DNA of 64,000 nt from an uncultured Candidatus Neoarthromitus sp. (GTDB taxonomy: Bacteria; Bacillota; Clostridia; Clostridiales; Clostridiaceae), in assembly GCA_937890765.1 (NCBI GenBank), contig CALADQ010000009.1, positions 38,946 through 102,945 of the forward strand. The letters run 5' to 3'. Numbering within the stretch: position 1 is the first letter of the stretch; each line of letters starts with the position of its first letter. A program made the position numbers and the translations under genes. Under the pieces are notes generated by a model. The model had not been told where the DNA came from. It searched no databases and saw only the letters and a program-made list of their open reading frames with translations. Positions 33,597 through 42,590 of this stretch are shown piece after piece.

Positions 33597-34070
33597 TTAT
33601 CCTCCAAAAATATTCAATTTATTTAATAATTTATTTAGCAAAAAATCTAATCTGTTAAAAGTATTTTTATAAATTTCAACGTTACCCATAAAAGGATCTT
33701 CAATTTCTCCATTTTCATCAACAAACTCACATATGGAAAAAACTTTTTTACCTTTACAATCGAAATTATTTAAAATAAATTCTTTGTGTCTGTCAGTAAC
33801 TGTTAAAATCATATCATAATAATCCATCATTTTTCCATCAAATAATTTACATTTTCTATTTATTGCAAAATTTTTTTTATAAAAATCTTCCAAAACTATG
33901 AGAGCATTTTTAGATATCAAACTAACTTCATCTGCCATAATTCCAGCGGAGCTAACAAAAAATTTTTTATCATACTCTTCACCCAAAATATTTAAGAGTT
34001 TTTCCTTAAACATAATCTCTGCCATAATACTTCGGCAAGTATTTCCCGTACAAACAAATAATATTTTCAA
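33597..34070 (-). CDS. ywlE: Low-molecular-weight protein phosphatase, YwlE-like (arginine phosphatase type)
   Basis: 157 residues; N-terminal P-loop VCTGNTCRSIMAE (C-x5-R at about 7-13) and the late acid loop EDPFMGN. In this family the Thr in CTGNT-CRS is the residue known from Bacillus YwlE to select phosphoarginine over phosphotyrosine, so arginine phosphatase activity is a reasonable inference. Position beside sua5 (ywlC) and upp matches ywl gene order in Firmicutes. TTG start with AGGAGGG six bases upstream. No McsB arginine kinase is in the window. Confidence 0.88.
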   Translation of the reverse strand: MKILFVCTGNTCRSIMAEIMFKEKLLNILGEEYDKKFFVSSAGIMADEVSLISKNALIVLEDFYKKNFAINRKCKLFDGKMMDYYDMILTVTDRHKEFILNNFDCKGKKVFSICEFVDENGEIEDPFMGNVEIYKNTFNRLDFLLNKLLNKLNIFGG

Positions 34071-34081
34071 AATAAGCCCTC

Positions 34082-35119
34082 CTATAAAGTAATAACATTG
34101 TAAGACGCCGCCCTCAAAAGTCTATTCATCACAGCATTTGAAAAATCATCGTAAAACATTTCGCTAATTACGAAATCGCAATTTAAATCATCAAATTTTC
34201 TTATGCTCTCAAATAAATTTTTTCCAATGTCTTCAAAATCATTTCCAACTCCAACAACTTTCAAATTGTGATTTGAGCTTTTGTAAAAATCAAAATTATT
34301 TTCAGTGCATAAAATTCCTACACATTTATAATCGCGACAAAAATTTTTTACGTAATTTAAAATTTCAAATTTATCACCTTTTGCTATAACCATCTTACAT
34401 TTAGGAGCGTAATGCTTGTACTTTAATCCAGGAGAAATTGGATTGCTTCCAAAAAATTTTTCATTTATCTTGCTGTACATACTTGCTTTGGGCAAAATTT
34501 TTTTAATCTCATCGAGATTTACATATCCAGGTCTCAATATAATCGCTTCGTCATTTATCATACTTATAACTGTAGATTCAAGACCTATTTGACTATCGAA
34601 ACCATCTATTATAAACTTAACTCTTCCATTTAAATCTTCAAAACATCGTTTGGCATTTGTTCCACTTGGTCTTCCTGAAATATTTGCAGAAGGTGCGGCA
34701 ATAGGACATTCACAATTTTTTATAAACTCAAGAGCAATATTATTATTTGGCATTCTTATTCCAACACTATCTCTAAAACTTGTAGTCTCATTTGGAATTA
34801 TGCTTTTCTTTTTAAAAATTATTGTTAAAGGGCCAGGCCAAAATTTTTCAATTAATTTCATCGAATCTTCGCTAACATTTTCTACATATTTTGAAACGTC
34901 ATAATCGCAAACATGAACGATTAACGGATTATCTTTCCCCCGATTTTTAATTTTAAAAATATTTGAAACACCATTTTTACTCAGAGCATTTGCCCCCACT
35001 CCATAAACTGTTTCTGTTGGAAAAACCACAACTCCATCATTTCTTATTTCTTCAACGCACTTGTAAAACATTTTTTTATCATTGAAATCTACAATTCTAG
35101 TATTCATAACTTTTACCAA
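34082..35119 (-). CDS. sua5: L-threonylcarbamoyladenylate synthase, Sua5 type
   Basis: Makes threonylcarbamoyl-AMP for the t6A pathway, handing it to TsaBD(E) (tsaE and tsaB are at 11 kb). About 345 residues: a YrdC domain (VVFPTETVYGVGANA, KNRGKDNPLIVH, GPLTIIFKKK, SVGIRMPNN, APSANISGRPSGT) and a C-terminal Sua5 domain (SPGLKYKHYAP linker). I favour a TTG start at 35119 because GGAG lies seven bases upstream; the ATG at 35107 is alternative. The frame from 35173 runs through a hairpin and is unlikely. Confidence 0.9.
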   Translation of the reverse strand: MVKVMNTRIVDFNDKKMFYKCVEEIRNDGVVVFPTETVYGVGANALSKNGVSNIFKIKNRGKDNPLIVHVCDYDVSKYVENVSEDSMKLIEKFWPGPLTIIFKKKSIIPNETTSFRDSVGIRMPNNNIALEFIKNCECPIAAPSANISGRPSGTNAKRCFEDLNGRVKFIIDGFDSQIGLESTVISMINDEAIILRPGYVNLDEIKKILPKASMYSKINEKFFGSNPISPGLKYKHYAPKCKMVIAKGDKFEILNYVKNFCRDYKCVGILCTENNFDFYKSSNHNLKVVGVGNDFEDIGKNLFESIRKFDDLNCDFVISEMFYDDFSNAVMNRLLRAASYNVITL

Positions 35120-35144
35120 AATATTTCTCCAAAATATAATTTTA

Positions 35145-35170
35145 TCGCCATGAGAAAAATCCCATGGCGA
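35145..35170 (-). terminator. Hairpin between prfA and sua5
   Basis: TCGCCATG/CATGGCGA, a perfect eight-base stem, followed on the minus strand by TAAAATTATATTTT. A weak terminator or processing site. Confidence 0.55.
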
Positions 35171-35179
35171 CACAAAAAT

Positions 35180-36256
35180 CTATACGTTCTCTCCCATTTG
35201 TTTCATTTTTTCAGACTGGCTTTCCGCAATAAGAGCCTCTATAATTTCATCCATATATCCATCCATAAAACTTTCAAGCTTATAAAGTGTAAGCCCAATT
35301 CTATGATCAGTAACTCTTCCTTGCGGATAATTATAAGTTCTTATTCTCTCACTTCTATCGCCAGAACCAACTTGACTTTTTCTATCTTCGGCAATAGATT
35401 TAAGTCTCTCTTGCTCTGCCAATTCAAAAAGTCTAGCTCTTAAAAGTTTCATTGCCTTTTCTTTATTTTTTAATTGAGATTTTTCATCTTGACAAGAAAT
35501 TACAATCCCACTTGGTATATGCGTTATTCTAACAGCTGAATCAGTAGTATTTACAGATTGCCCTCCATTTCCTGACGACCTAAAAACATCAACTCTTATA
35601 TCGTTTTGATTTATTTCTACATCAACATCATCAACTTCAGGTAAAACTGCAACAGTAGAAGCCGAAGTGTGTATTCTTCCAGAAGCCTCAGTATCTGGAA
35701 CTCTTTGAACTCTATGTACACCGCTTTCATATTTTAATTTGCTGTAAGCTCCATTTCCTTTTACCATGAATACAACTTCTTTAAATCCACCGATATCTGT
35801 ATCATTAACACTAATCATTTCTATTTTCCAGCGTTTACTTTCAACGTATTTGGAATACATTCTAAAAAGATTAGCAGCAAAAAGCGCAGCCTCATCTCCT
35901 CCAGTGCCCGCTCTTATTTCTACAAAAACATTTTTTTCATCATTAGGATCTTTTGGCAAAAGAAGAATTTTAAGCTCACCTTCAACAGAAGATTTTTTTG
36001 ATTGAAGTTCTCTAAGTTCTTCTTGTGCCAACTCTTTAAATTCTTTATCCTCTTCTTGATAAATAACTTCTTTATTGTACTCTATTTCTTCCAAAATTTT
36101 TTTGTACTCACGATACTTAAGAGTAATGACTTCAAGTTCTGAATGATCTTTACAAAGTCTTTGCCACTCTTTTTGATTACTCATAACTTCAGGGTCGCTA
36201 ATTTTAATCGACAATTCTTCATATTTTTGCTCTAAAAAGTCTAATCTTTGAAGCAT
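35180..36256 (-). CDS. prfA: Peptide chain release factor 1
   Basis: Reads UAA and UAG. 358 residues; the codon-recognition loop QRVPDTEASGRIHTS has the PxT-type tripeptide (about 187-189), and the catalytic loop SSGNGGQSVNTTDS contains GGQ at 231-233. It follows the gene containing the PrmC domain, which methylates the Gln of this GGQ, by 82 bases. ATG behind GGAG. Confidence 0.97.
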   Translation of the reverse strand: MLQRLDFLEQKYEELSIKISDPEVMSNQKEWQRLCKDHSELEVITLKYREYKKILEEIEYNKEVIYQEEDKEFKELAQEELRELQSKKSSVEGELKILLLPKDPNDEKNVFVEIRAGTGGDEAALFAANLFRMYSKYVESKRWKIEMISVNDTDIGGFKEVVFMVKGNGAYSKLKYESGVHRVQRVPDTEASGRIHTSASTVAVLPEVDDVDVEINQNDIRVDVFRSSGNGGQSVNTTDSAVRITHIPSGIVISCQDEKSQLKNKEKAMKLLRARLFELAEQERLKSIAEDRKSQVGSGDRSERIRTYNYPQGRVTDHRIGLTLYKLESFMDGYMDEIIEALIAESQSEKMKQMGENV

Positions 36257-36338
36257 TAAATTTCAACTCCATGATTTTTATTTCATATAGTACACTATTA
36301 TAAATACTATTTTCAAAAATTTCAACATCAAGAAAATT

Positions 36339-38072
36339 TTAAAGTTTAGACTTATAAAATCCAACTATAACTCTATCATTGTCATTTATATCTTTATGAA
36401 TATCTATATTTACAAAATTGTTATTAGTCATTATGTACATAATATCAAAAGCTTTGTTATAAGGAATTTCAAAAGCTAAAAATCCATCTTCTATTAAAAC
36501 TTTTCTAGCTTGCGCACAAATTTTTCTATAATAATCTAATCCATCATCTCCACCATCTAAAGCTTCATGAGGTTCAAAATCTCTAACATCTTTCATAAGA
36601 TTTTTTATTTCTCCGCTTTTAATGTAAGGAGGATTAGAAACAATTCCATCTAATTCTAAATTATTTTCTATGAAAAATTCTAACAAATCACTTTTAACAA
36701 TGTAACTTCTATCTTTCAAATCGTGCATATAAATATTTTCTTCAGTAACTTTTAAAGGGATTTCATATTTATCGACATAAGTGCAATTTATATTTAAATT
36801 ATTTTTTTGAATGGATATTCCAACAGCTCCACTTCCACAACAAAGGTCACAAATGCTCGTATAATTTTGATTTTGATTTAAAATTTTCAAAACATTATCA
36901 ACCAAAACTTCCGTATCAGCTCGAGGAATTAAAACTCCTTTTTTAATTGTAAAATCATTTCCATAGAATTCTTTTTTGCCTATCATATAAGCAATTGGCT
37001 TTCCATTTTTTCTTTGGTCAATTAATTTTAAATAATTTTCCTCATCGTCTTTAGAAACTTCCACTTCACTTGTAAAAACCTCTGTAGGAGTAACTCCTAT
37101 ACAATATTCAAGAATTAATCTTGAATCCAAAGCATAAGATTGAATTCCAGCATCTCTTAAAATTCCACGCCCCATTAAGAAAAGTTCTTTAATTGTATTT
37201 TTAACTTTAAGACCTTCGCAAACTTTAAGAGAAACGATGGCAACTTCTATTTCATCCTCTTCTGGTTCTCTAGTTGTTAAAATTTGAATTCCCTTACACA
37301 AATTAAACAACACAGATGAAAAAAATCCGCAACTTCTCGCCATATACTCAACTATTTCATTAGTGAAACCAATTGCAACAACAAACAAAACTAATTCAAT
37401 TAAAACGTTAGTTAAGCTATCGAATCTTGGAAAAAACGAAAAAGCTACAAAATAAAAAAGCACAACGTAAAAAACCAAATTTGTTCCACATCTTTTGTGA
37501 AGTCGTGAAGAATTTTTCACATTTTCTAGCGTAAGCTTTTCCTTTTTCTCGTAACAATTAATAACTTTATGTTCTGCCCCATGATACCGAAGAATTTTTT
37601 GAAAATCTTTATTAAGAGAAACAATTCCTATGTAAAACAAAATAACAATTATCCTAAACACAAATTTGAATAATGAAATCAAAAATTTCCCTTTAATTTT
37701 TGGAATTAATGAAATTAAAAATTCTGGCAAAACAAAAAACAAAAACGCAAAAAACAAAATTCCCAAAATTATTGTGAAACTTTTATTTTTTGAAAAAAAT
37801 TTAGCAGAACTTTGAGAACCTGATTTATCATCTGAAGAATTATTTTTATCATAAAAATCCAAATTGACAACCATCTGTTTAAATGTTTTAAAAAAATTCG
37901 CTATTCCTCTAATCAAAAAAATTCTATATATTCCCGTTTGAGAATCGCTAGTTCTTTCACTTTTAGTTTCAACATTTATTCTGCCACTTGATTTTCGTCT
38001 AACTATAGCCGTACATTTTTTTCCCGTCATAATTATTCCATCAATAAGTGCTTGTCCACTAATATACTTCAA
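36339..38072 (-). CDS. prmC: Fusion of DUF1385 membrane protein and PrmC release-factor methyltransferase
   Basis: 577 residues. Residues about 1-290 are DUF1385: KYISGQALIDGIIMTG, several membrane helices, LRYHGAEHKVINCYE, and the end LTTREPEEDEIEVAIVSLK. Residues about 300-577 are PrmC, which N5-methylates the GGQ glutamine of RF1 and RF2: GILRDAGIQSYALDSRLILEYC, IPRADTEVLVDNVL, the SAM motif ICDLCCGSGAVGI and the catalytic NPPYI. In many Firmicutes these are two adjacent genes; here they are joined in frame with no internal Shine-Dalgarno that I can see. I choose TTG (38072) as start because GAGGTG lies six bases upstream. DUF1385 function is unknown. Confidence 0.9.
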   Translation of the reverse strand: MKYISGQALIDGIIMTGKKCTAIVRRKSSGRINVETKSERTSDSQTGIYRIFLIRGIANFFKTFKQMVVNLDFYDKNNSSDDKSGSQSSAKFFSKNKSFTIILGILFFAFLFFVLPEFLISLIPKIKGKFLISLFKFVFRIIVILFYIGIVSLNKDFQKILRYHGAEHKVINCYEKKEKLTLENVKNSSRLHKRCGTNLVFYVVLFYFVAFSFFPRFDSLTNVLIELVLFVVAIGFTNEIVEYMARSCGFFSSVLFNLCKGIQILTTREPEEDEIEVAIVSLKVCEGLKVKNTIKELFLMGRGILRDAGIQSYALDSRLILEYCIGVTPTEVFTSEVEVSKDDEENYLKLIDQRKNGKPIAYMIGKKEFYGNDFTIKKGVLIPRADTEVLVDNVLKILNQNQNYTSICDLCCGSGAVGISIQKNNLNINCTYVDKYEIPLKVTEENIYMHDLKDRSYIVKSDLLEFFIENNLELDGIVSNPPYIKSGEIKNLMKDVRDFEPHEALDGGDDGLDYYRKICAQARKVLIEDGFLAFEIPYNKAFDIMYIMTNNNFVNIDIHKDINDNDRVIVGFYKSKL

Positions 38073-38099
38073 ATAATACACCTCATATCTTCAACGAAA

Positions 38100-38672
38100 T
38101 TACCCTTTTCTCGTCATAAAACATTTTCCACAAAGAGATTCATATTTCACATCTTTTTCACCTTCTATTAAACACTGCTCACCTTCAAAAACAAATTTCC
38201 CATTTATTTTTCTAGCATTTACAATCGCCTTACTTCCACATTCGCATATGGTTTTAAGCTCTTCTATGGAATGAGCAATTAACAAAAGCCGAGTACTTCC
38301 TTCAAATCCATTCATTAAGAAATCAGTTCTAAGTCCATAACAAATAACAGGAATATCCCACAAAACACTTATTTCAAACATTTCATCCACTTGAGATTTT
38401 GTAAAAAATTGAACTTCATCAATTAAAATACATTGAACATCATTTTTAAAATGAGAGACTTTTTCTTTCAAACTTTCAAAAGATGAAATCATGAAATCAA
38501 CTTTCCTTGAAATGTCCAAACGAGAAATAATTTTATCTTCACCTTTCGTATCAATTGAAGGTTTTAAAATTAAAACTCTCATTCCTCTCTCCTCATAGTT
38601 GTGTGCAACTTGAAGAAGCGCTGTAGTTTTTCCTGAATTCATTGCTCCATATCTAAAATATAATTTCGCCAT
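38100..38672 (-). CDS. tdk: Thymidine kinase
   Basis: Phosphorylates thymidine for dTMP salvage. 190 residues, type II: Walker A GAMNSGKTT (9-17), CILIDEVQFF (Walker B region with catalytic Glu), CYGLRTDF, and a zinc site built from CECGSKA and CGKC near the C-terminus, with the lasso-loop region between. ATG behind GAGGGAG. First gene of the long minus-strand cluster leading to prfA and upp, divergent from rpmE. Confidence 0.96.
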   Translation of the reverse strand: MAKLYFRYGAMNSGKTTALLQVAHNYEERGMRVLILKPSIDTKGEDKIISRLDISRKVDFMISSFESLKEKVSHFKNDVQCILIDEVQFFTKSQVDEMFEISVLWDIPVICYGLRTDFLMNGFEGSTRLLLIAHSIEELKTICECGSKAIVNARKINGKFVFEGEQCLIEGEKDVKYESLCGKCFMTRKG

Positions 38673-38790
38673 CTCTCCCTCATCCTCCTTCTATAACTTC
38701 TAATTATACTTTCAAAAATTACACATTTAAAGAATTGAATTATTAATTTTTGAGAACAAAAACATTGAGAATTTTTGTATTTCAAGTTTA

Positions 38791-38820
38791 TTGACGAAAT
38801 TTAAACAAATATGGTATAAT
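38791..38820 (+). promoter_or_regulatory. Sigma-A promoter of rpmE
   Basis: TTGACG (38791-38796), an 18-base spacer, TATAAT (38815-38820). Confidence 0.8.
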
Positions 38821-38859
38821 TCTAAGAGTTATCTTAATGAAACGAAAGAGGTAAATTTT

Positions 38860-39075
38860 ATGAAACAAAGTATTCATCCAAATTATAACGATGATGTTTT
38901 AGTTAAATGTGCCTGTGGAAATACATTCAAAACAGGTTCTGTTAAGAGCGAACTTAAAGTTGAAATATGTTCTAATTGTCATCCTTTCTTTACTGGTAAA
39001 CATAAGATAGTTGATATCGGTGGTAGGGTTGAAAAATTCAGAAAGAAATTTAATATTAAATCTGATGATAACTAA
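38860..39075 (+). CDS. rpmE: Ribosomal protein L31 (zinc-binding form)
   Basis: 71 residues, MKQSIHPNYNDDVLVKCACGNTFKTGS with paired cysteines (CACG and CSNC), so the zinc-containing C+ type. I start at the ATG at 38860 preceded by AGAGG; the longer frame from 38791 would begin inside the promoter. Monocistronic between its own promoter and a terminator shared with rho. Confidence 0.97.
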   Translation: MKQSIHPNYNDDVLVKCACGNTFKTGSVKSELKVEICSNCHPFFTGKHKIVDIGGRVEKFRKKFNIKSDDN

Positions 39076-39077
39076 AA

Positions 39078-39118
39078 AACAATAAAACCTTTCTTAGAAA
39101 TCAAGAAAGGTTTTATTT
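39078..39118. terminator. Bidirectional terminator between rpmE and rho
   Basis: A perfect 15-base stem AATAAAACCTTTCTT / AAGAAAGGTTTTATT with a seven-base loop. Confidence 0.92.
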
Positions 39119-40518
39119 TATTTCTTTTCATCTTTTTCAATGTTAGATTTATAATAATCAATAAACTCTTTATTATTTTTTGTACTTTGAAGAATCTTAA
39201 TTAAATTTTCCATTATATTTTCAGAACTTCCTTCTTTGTGAAGTATCCTTCTTAAATAGAAAGATACTTCTTTCTCGTCTTCACTGAACAAAAGCTCTTC
39301 CTTTCGCGTTCCAGATTTATAAATGTCTATGCTAGGAAAAATTCTTCTCTCTTGTAACTTTCTATCAAGATGAACTTCCATGTTACCCGTTCCTTTAAAT
39401 TCCTCAAAAATCATATCGTCCATTCGTGAACCTGTGTCAACTAAAGCAGTAGCAAGTATGGTTAAGCTACCACCTTGTTCAAAATTTCTAGCAGCTCCAA
39501 AAAACTTTTTTGGAATTCTAAAAGAACCAGGATCAAGTCCACCTGATAAAGTTCTTCCTGTAGGAACAATTGTCAAATTACATGCTCTGGCAAGTCTAGT
39601 TAAACTATCCATAAGTATAAAAACATCTTTTCCGTGTTCAACCATTCTCTTAGCTCTTTCCAAAACCATAGTTGCAACCTTAACATGTTGACTTGGTTCT
39701 TCATCAAAAGTTGAATATATAACTTCGCCACCTTCTATAGTCCTTTGCATATCTGTAACTTCTTCTGGCCGCTCATCTATCAATAAAATTATAAGTTTTA
39801 TATCATTATTATTTTTCAAAATACTTTGAGCTATTTTTTTCAATATAGTTGTTTTACCTGCTTTGGGAGGTGCTACAATAATTCCACGCTGTCCTTTTCC
39901 AATAGGACACATTACATCCATAAGTCTCGAAGACAAATCATTTTTATCATTTGTTTCAAGTCTTAAACGCTCATTTGGATAAATTGGAGTAAGTTCCTCA
40001 AAATTTTTCCTATTGATCGTTTCTTCAGGAGGAAAACCATTTATTTCTTCAACATACAAAAGGGCCCTGTATTTTTCTCCCTCTTTAGGCTCCCTAACTT
40101 TTCCTATTAAATGATCTCCTGTTTTTAAATTAAATCTCCTTATTTGAGAAGGAGAGACATATACGTCTTCTAAACTTGTTAAATAATTTTTACCCCTTAA
40201 AAATCCAAAACTATTATTGTCATTTATTTCCAAAACTCCATTCGCCTTTTCAGAGGTAGACATTATATCTTGAAGCTTGTTAAACTTCTCTCTATCAGTT
40301 TCTTTTTTTGAAGAATCTCCCTCATTAGATAAATTTTGTTTAACCTTTATTTTTTCAACTAATATAGTTCCTTCTTTTTCAATAATTGTAGGCGAAAATT
40401 TTGAAATTTCATCAACAAGCTGACTCTTTTTGAGCTTGGAATAATTTTTAAATTCTAAACTCTTAGCAGCTTGCCTTAATTCTGCCAAAGACATATCTTC
40501 CAATTTTAAAATATTCAT
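39118..40518 (-). CDS. rho: Transcription termination factor Rho
   Basis: Hexameric RNA helicase that ends untranslated transcripts. About 466 residues: N-terminal SAP-like helices (MSLAELRQAAKSLEFKNYSKL), the RNA-binding cold-shock domain (GVLEINDNNSFGFLRG, SPSQIRRFNLKTGD), Walker A APPKAGKTTIL (about 216-226), Walker B LIILLIDERPEEV and the Q/R loops (PTGRTLSGGLDPG; GSLTILATALVDTGSRMDD). Start: ATG at 40518 or an in-frame TTG at 40524. Neither has a nearby Shine-Dalgarno; the only good one is 36 bases upstream, beyond a hairpin (see the separate entry). Confidence 0.96.
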   Translation of the reverse strand: MNILKLEDMSLAELRQAAKSLEFKNYSKLKKSQLVDEISKFSPTIIEKEGTILVEKIKVKQNLSNEGDSSKKETDREKFNKLQDIMSTSEKANGVLEINDNNSFGFLRGKNYLTSLEDVYVSPSQIRRFNLKTGDHLIGKVREPKEGEKYRALLYVEEINGFPPEETINRKNFEELTPIYPNERLRLETNDKNDLSSRLMDVMCPIGKGQRGIIVAPPKAGKTTILKKIAQSILKNNNDIKLIILLIDERPEEVTDMQRTIEGGEVIYSTFDEEPSQHVKVATMVLERAKRMVEHGKDVFILMDSLTRLARACNLTIVPTGRTLSGGLDPGSFRIPKKFFGAARNFEQGGSLTILATALVDTGSRMDDMIFEEFKGTGNMEVHLDRKLQERRIFPSIDIYKSGTRKEELLFSEDEKEVSFYLRRILHKEGSSENIMENLIKILQSTKNNKEFIDYYKSNIEKDEKK

Positions 40519-40528
40519 AAACAAAACG

Positions 40529-40561
40529 TTTCACAATACAAAAATATTGCAAAACCCTCCT
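40529..40561 (-). promoter_or_regulatory. Hairpin placed between the Shine-Dalgarno and the start of rho
   Basis: On the minus strand AGGAGGG (40555-40561) is followed at once by TTTTGCAATA (40545-40554), a six-base loop and TATTGTGAAA (40529-40538), which pair over ten bases with two wobbles. After the hairpin come ten bases and the ATG. Folding would bring the Shine-Dalgarno to normal distance from the start. Confidence 0.5.
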
Positions 40562-40719
40562 CTCAGTTTTAAAAGATTCTAAATAAACAGGGTAACAAAT
40601 TAAGAAAAGATACAGAGAAAAAACGAAATTTACCAAAAAAGATTTGTCGTTTTAGAATATTAAATCATACATATAAAGCTATACAATTTCCATATATTTG
40701 TCAACAAAAATTTATAAAA

Positions 40720-42318
40720 TTATTCACGTAAACTATTTTTCACGAAATCAACAAACAAAGGATGCGGTCTATTAGGTTTAGATTTTAATTCTGGATGAAA
40801 TTGAACTGCCACAAACCATTTATGATTTAAAATTTCAACTATTTCAACCAAATTATTTTCAATGTTTATTCCTGTTAAACTCATTCCATTTTCTAAAAAC
40901 ATTTCTCTATACTGGTTATTAAATTCATATCTATGTCTATGTCTTTCATGTATCTCAATACATTTATAAGCATTGTACGCATTTGAATTTTTTTCAAGTT
41001 TGCAGGAATAAGAACCAAGCCTCATTGTTCCGCCTAAATTTTCAATATTAATTTGGTCAATCATAACATCAATGACTTTATACGAATTATCTTTATTAAA
41101 CTCTGAAGAAGTAGCACCTTCCAATTTTAAAACATTTCTTGCAAATTCTATAACCGCACACTGCATGCCTAAACAAATTCCCAAAAACGCAATATTGTTT
41201 TCTCTCGCATACTTTATTGATAAAATTTTTCCTTCCACTCCTCTATCTCCAAAACCTCCGGGAACCAAAATTCCATCAACGTCACCTAAAATTTCATTCA
41301 CACTTTCTTCGTTTACGTCTGCGGCGTTAACCCATTTTATATTTACCTTTGAATCATTTGCGTAACCTCCATGATTTAACGATTCAACAATTGAAATATA
41401 CGCATCATGAAGCTCAACATATTTCCCAACAATTGCTATGTTGACAAACTTAGAAACATTTTTAATTTTTTGAACGATGTTGCTCCACTCTTCATTGTCA
41501 CAATTTTTTGTTTTAAGATTTAAAACTTCACAAACTTTTTCGTCGAGTCCTTCTTCACTCAAAAGCAATGGAACTTCATATAAATTTTCTGCATCTAAAT
41601 TTTGAATTACAAATTCCATTGGAACATTACAAAACAATCCTATTTTTCTTTTGATGTCATCAGATAAATTTTTTTCAGTTCTACAAACTATTATATCTGG
41701 TTGAATTCCAATGCTTCTTAATTCTTTCACGGAATGCTGAGTTGGTTTTGTTTTAAGTTCGCCAGCTTTTCCCAAGAAAGGAACTAACGTTACGTGAACA
41801 TAACATATGTTATTGTTTCCAACATCAAACTTTATTTGTCTAATGGCCTCTAAGAAAGGAAGTGATTCTATATCTCCAACTGTCCCACCGATTTCCGTTA
41901 TTACGACATCGTAATCTCCATTTTCAGAAATAGAATAAACAAAATCTTTAATTTTGTCAGTTATATGTGGAATTACTTGAACAGTTCCACCTAAATAATC
42001 TCCTCTTCTCTCCTTTGAAATAACTTCCCAATAAATTTTACCAGTTGTTATGTTGTTGTTTTTCGTGAGATTTTCATCTATAAATCTCTCATAATGCCCA
42101 AGATCTAAATCTGTTTCAGCCCCATCATCTGTAACAAAAACCTCACCATGTTGATAAGGACTCATTGTTCCTGGGTCTATATTTATGTAAGGGTCAAACT
42201 TTTGAATTGAAACTCTTAATCCTCTATTTTTCAAAAGACGACCTAACGATGCCGCAGTTATTCCTTTTCCAAGTGAAGAAACAACTCCCCCAGTTACAAA
42301 TATAAATTTACAACTCAT
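40720..42318 (-). CDS. pyrG: CTP synthase
   Basis: Aminates UTP to CTP with glutamine. 532 residues: an N-terminal synthetase domain (FVTGGVVSSLGKGITAASLG; KFDPYINIDPGTMSPYQHGEVFVTDDGAETDLDLGHYERF) and a C-terminal class I glutaminase (VPGGFGDRG, AFLGICLGMQCAVIEFAR with the nucleophile Cys, and a final VQFHPEL). Shine-Dalgarno AGGAGG before the ATG. I looked for a pyrG-type attenuation leader in the 272 bases upstream and saw none. Confidence 0.98.
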   Translation of the reverse strand: MSCKFIFVTGGVVSSLGKGITAASLGRLLKNRGLRVSIQKFDPYINIDPGTMSPYQHGEVFVTDDGAETDLDLGHYERFIDENLTKNNNITTGKIYWEVISKERRGDYLGGTVQVIPHITDKIKDFVYSISENGDYDVVITEIGGTVGDIESLPFLEAIRQIKFDVGNNNICYVHVTLVPFLGKAGELKTKPTQHSVKELRSIGIQPDIIVCRTEKNLSDDIKRKIGLFCNVPMEFVIQNLDAENLYEVPLLLSEEGLDEKVCEVLNLKTKNCDNEEWSNIVQKIKNVSKFVNIAIVGKYVELHDAYISIVESLNHGGYANDSKVNIKWVNAADVNEESVNEILGDVDGILVPGGFGDRGVEGKILSIKYARENNIAFLGICLGMQCAVIEFARNVLKLEGATSSEFNKDNSYKVIDVMIDQINIENLGGTMRLGSYSCKLEKNSNAYNAYKCIEIHERHRHRYEFNNQYREMFLENGMSLTGINIENNLVEIVEILNHKWFVAVQFHPELKSKPNRPHPLFVDFVKNSLRE

Positions 42319-42590
42319 AAATTCCTCCTAAAAACCACATTTAAAATAAAAATAAATCACCAACTAATTACTTAAATTACAGCCCAAATAAAAACAAATT
42401 AAATTGTTAAAAATGAAAACTTTTTTACAAAATTATTCTACACATTTTAATTTTAATTAAATTATATTGAAAGTTAAAAAAAATATCTATATAATTAATC
42501 CAAAAAAATACTTTAAATCAATATATACTATATCACAATTTAATCATAAAATTTTTTAATGTTTATGAAAAAATAAAAAGGTACAAAAGA

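Noticed and set aside
42319..42590. Attenuation leader or small gene upstream of pyrG
   Set aside because: The sequence is AT-rich with no GGGC-initiated leader, no terminator hairpin and no framed Shine-Dalgarno.
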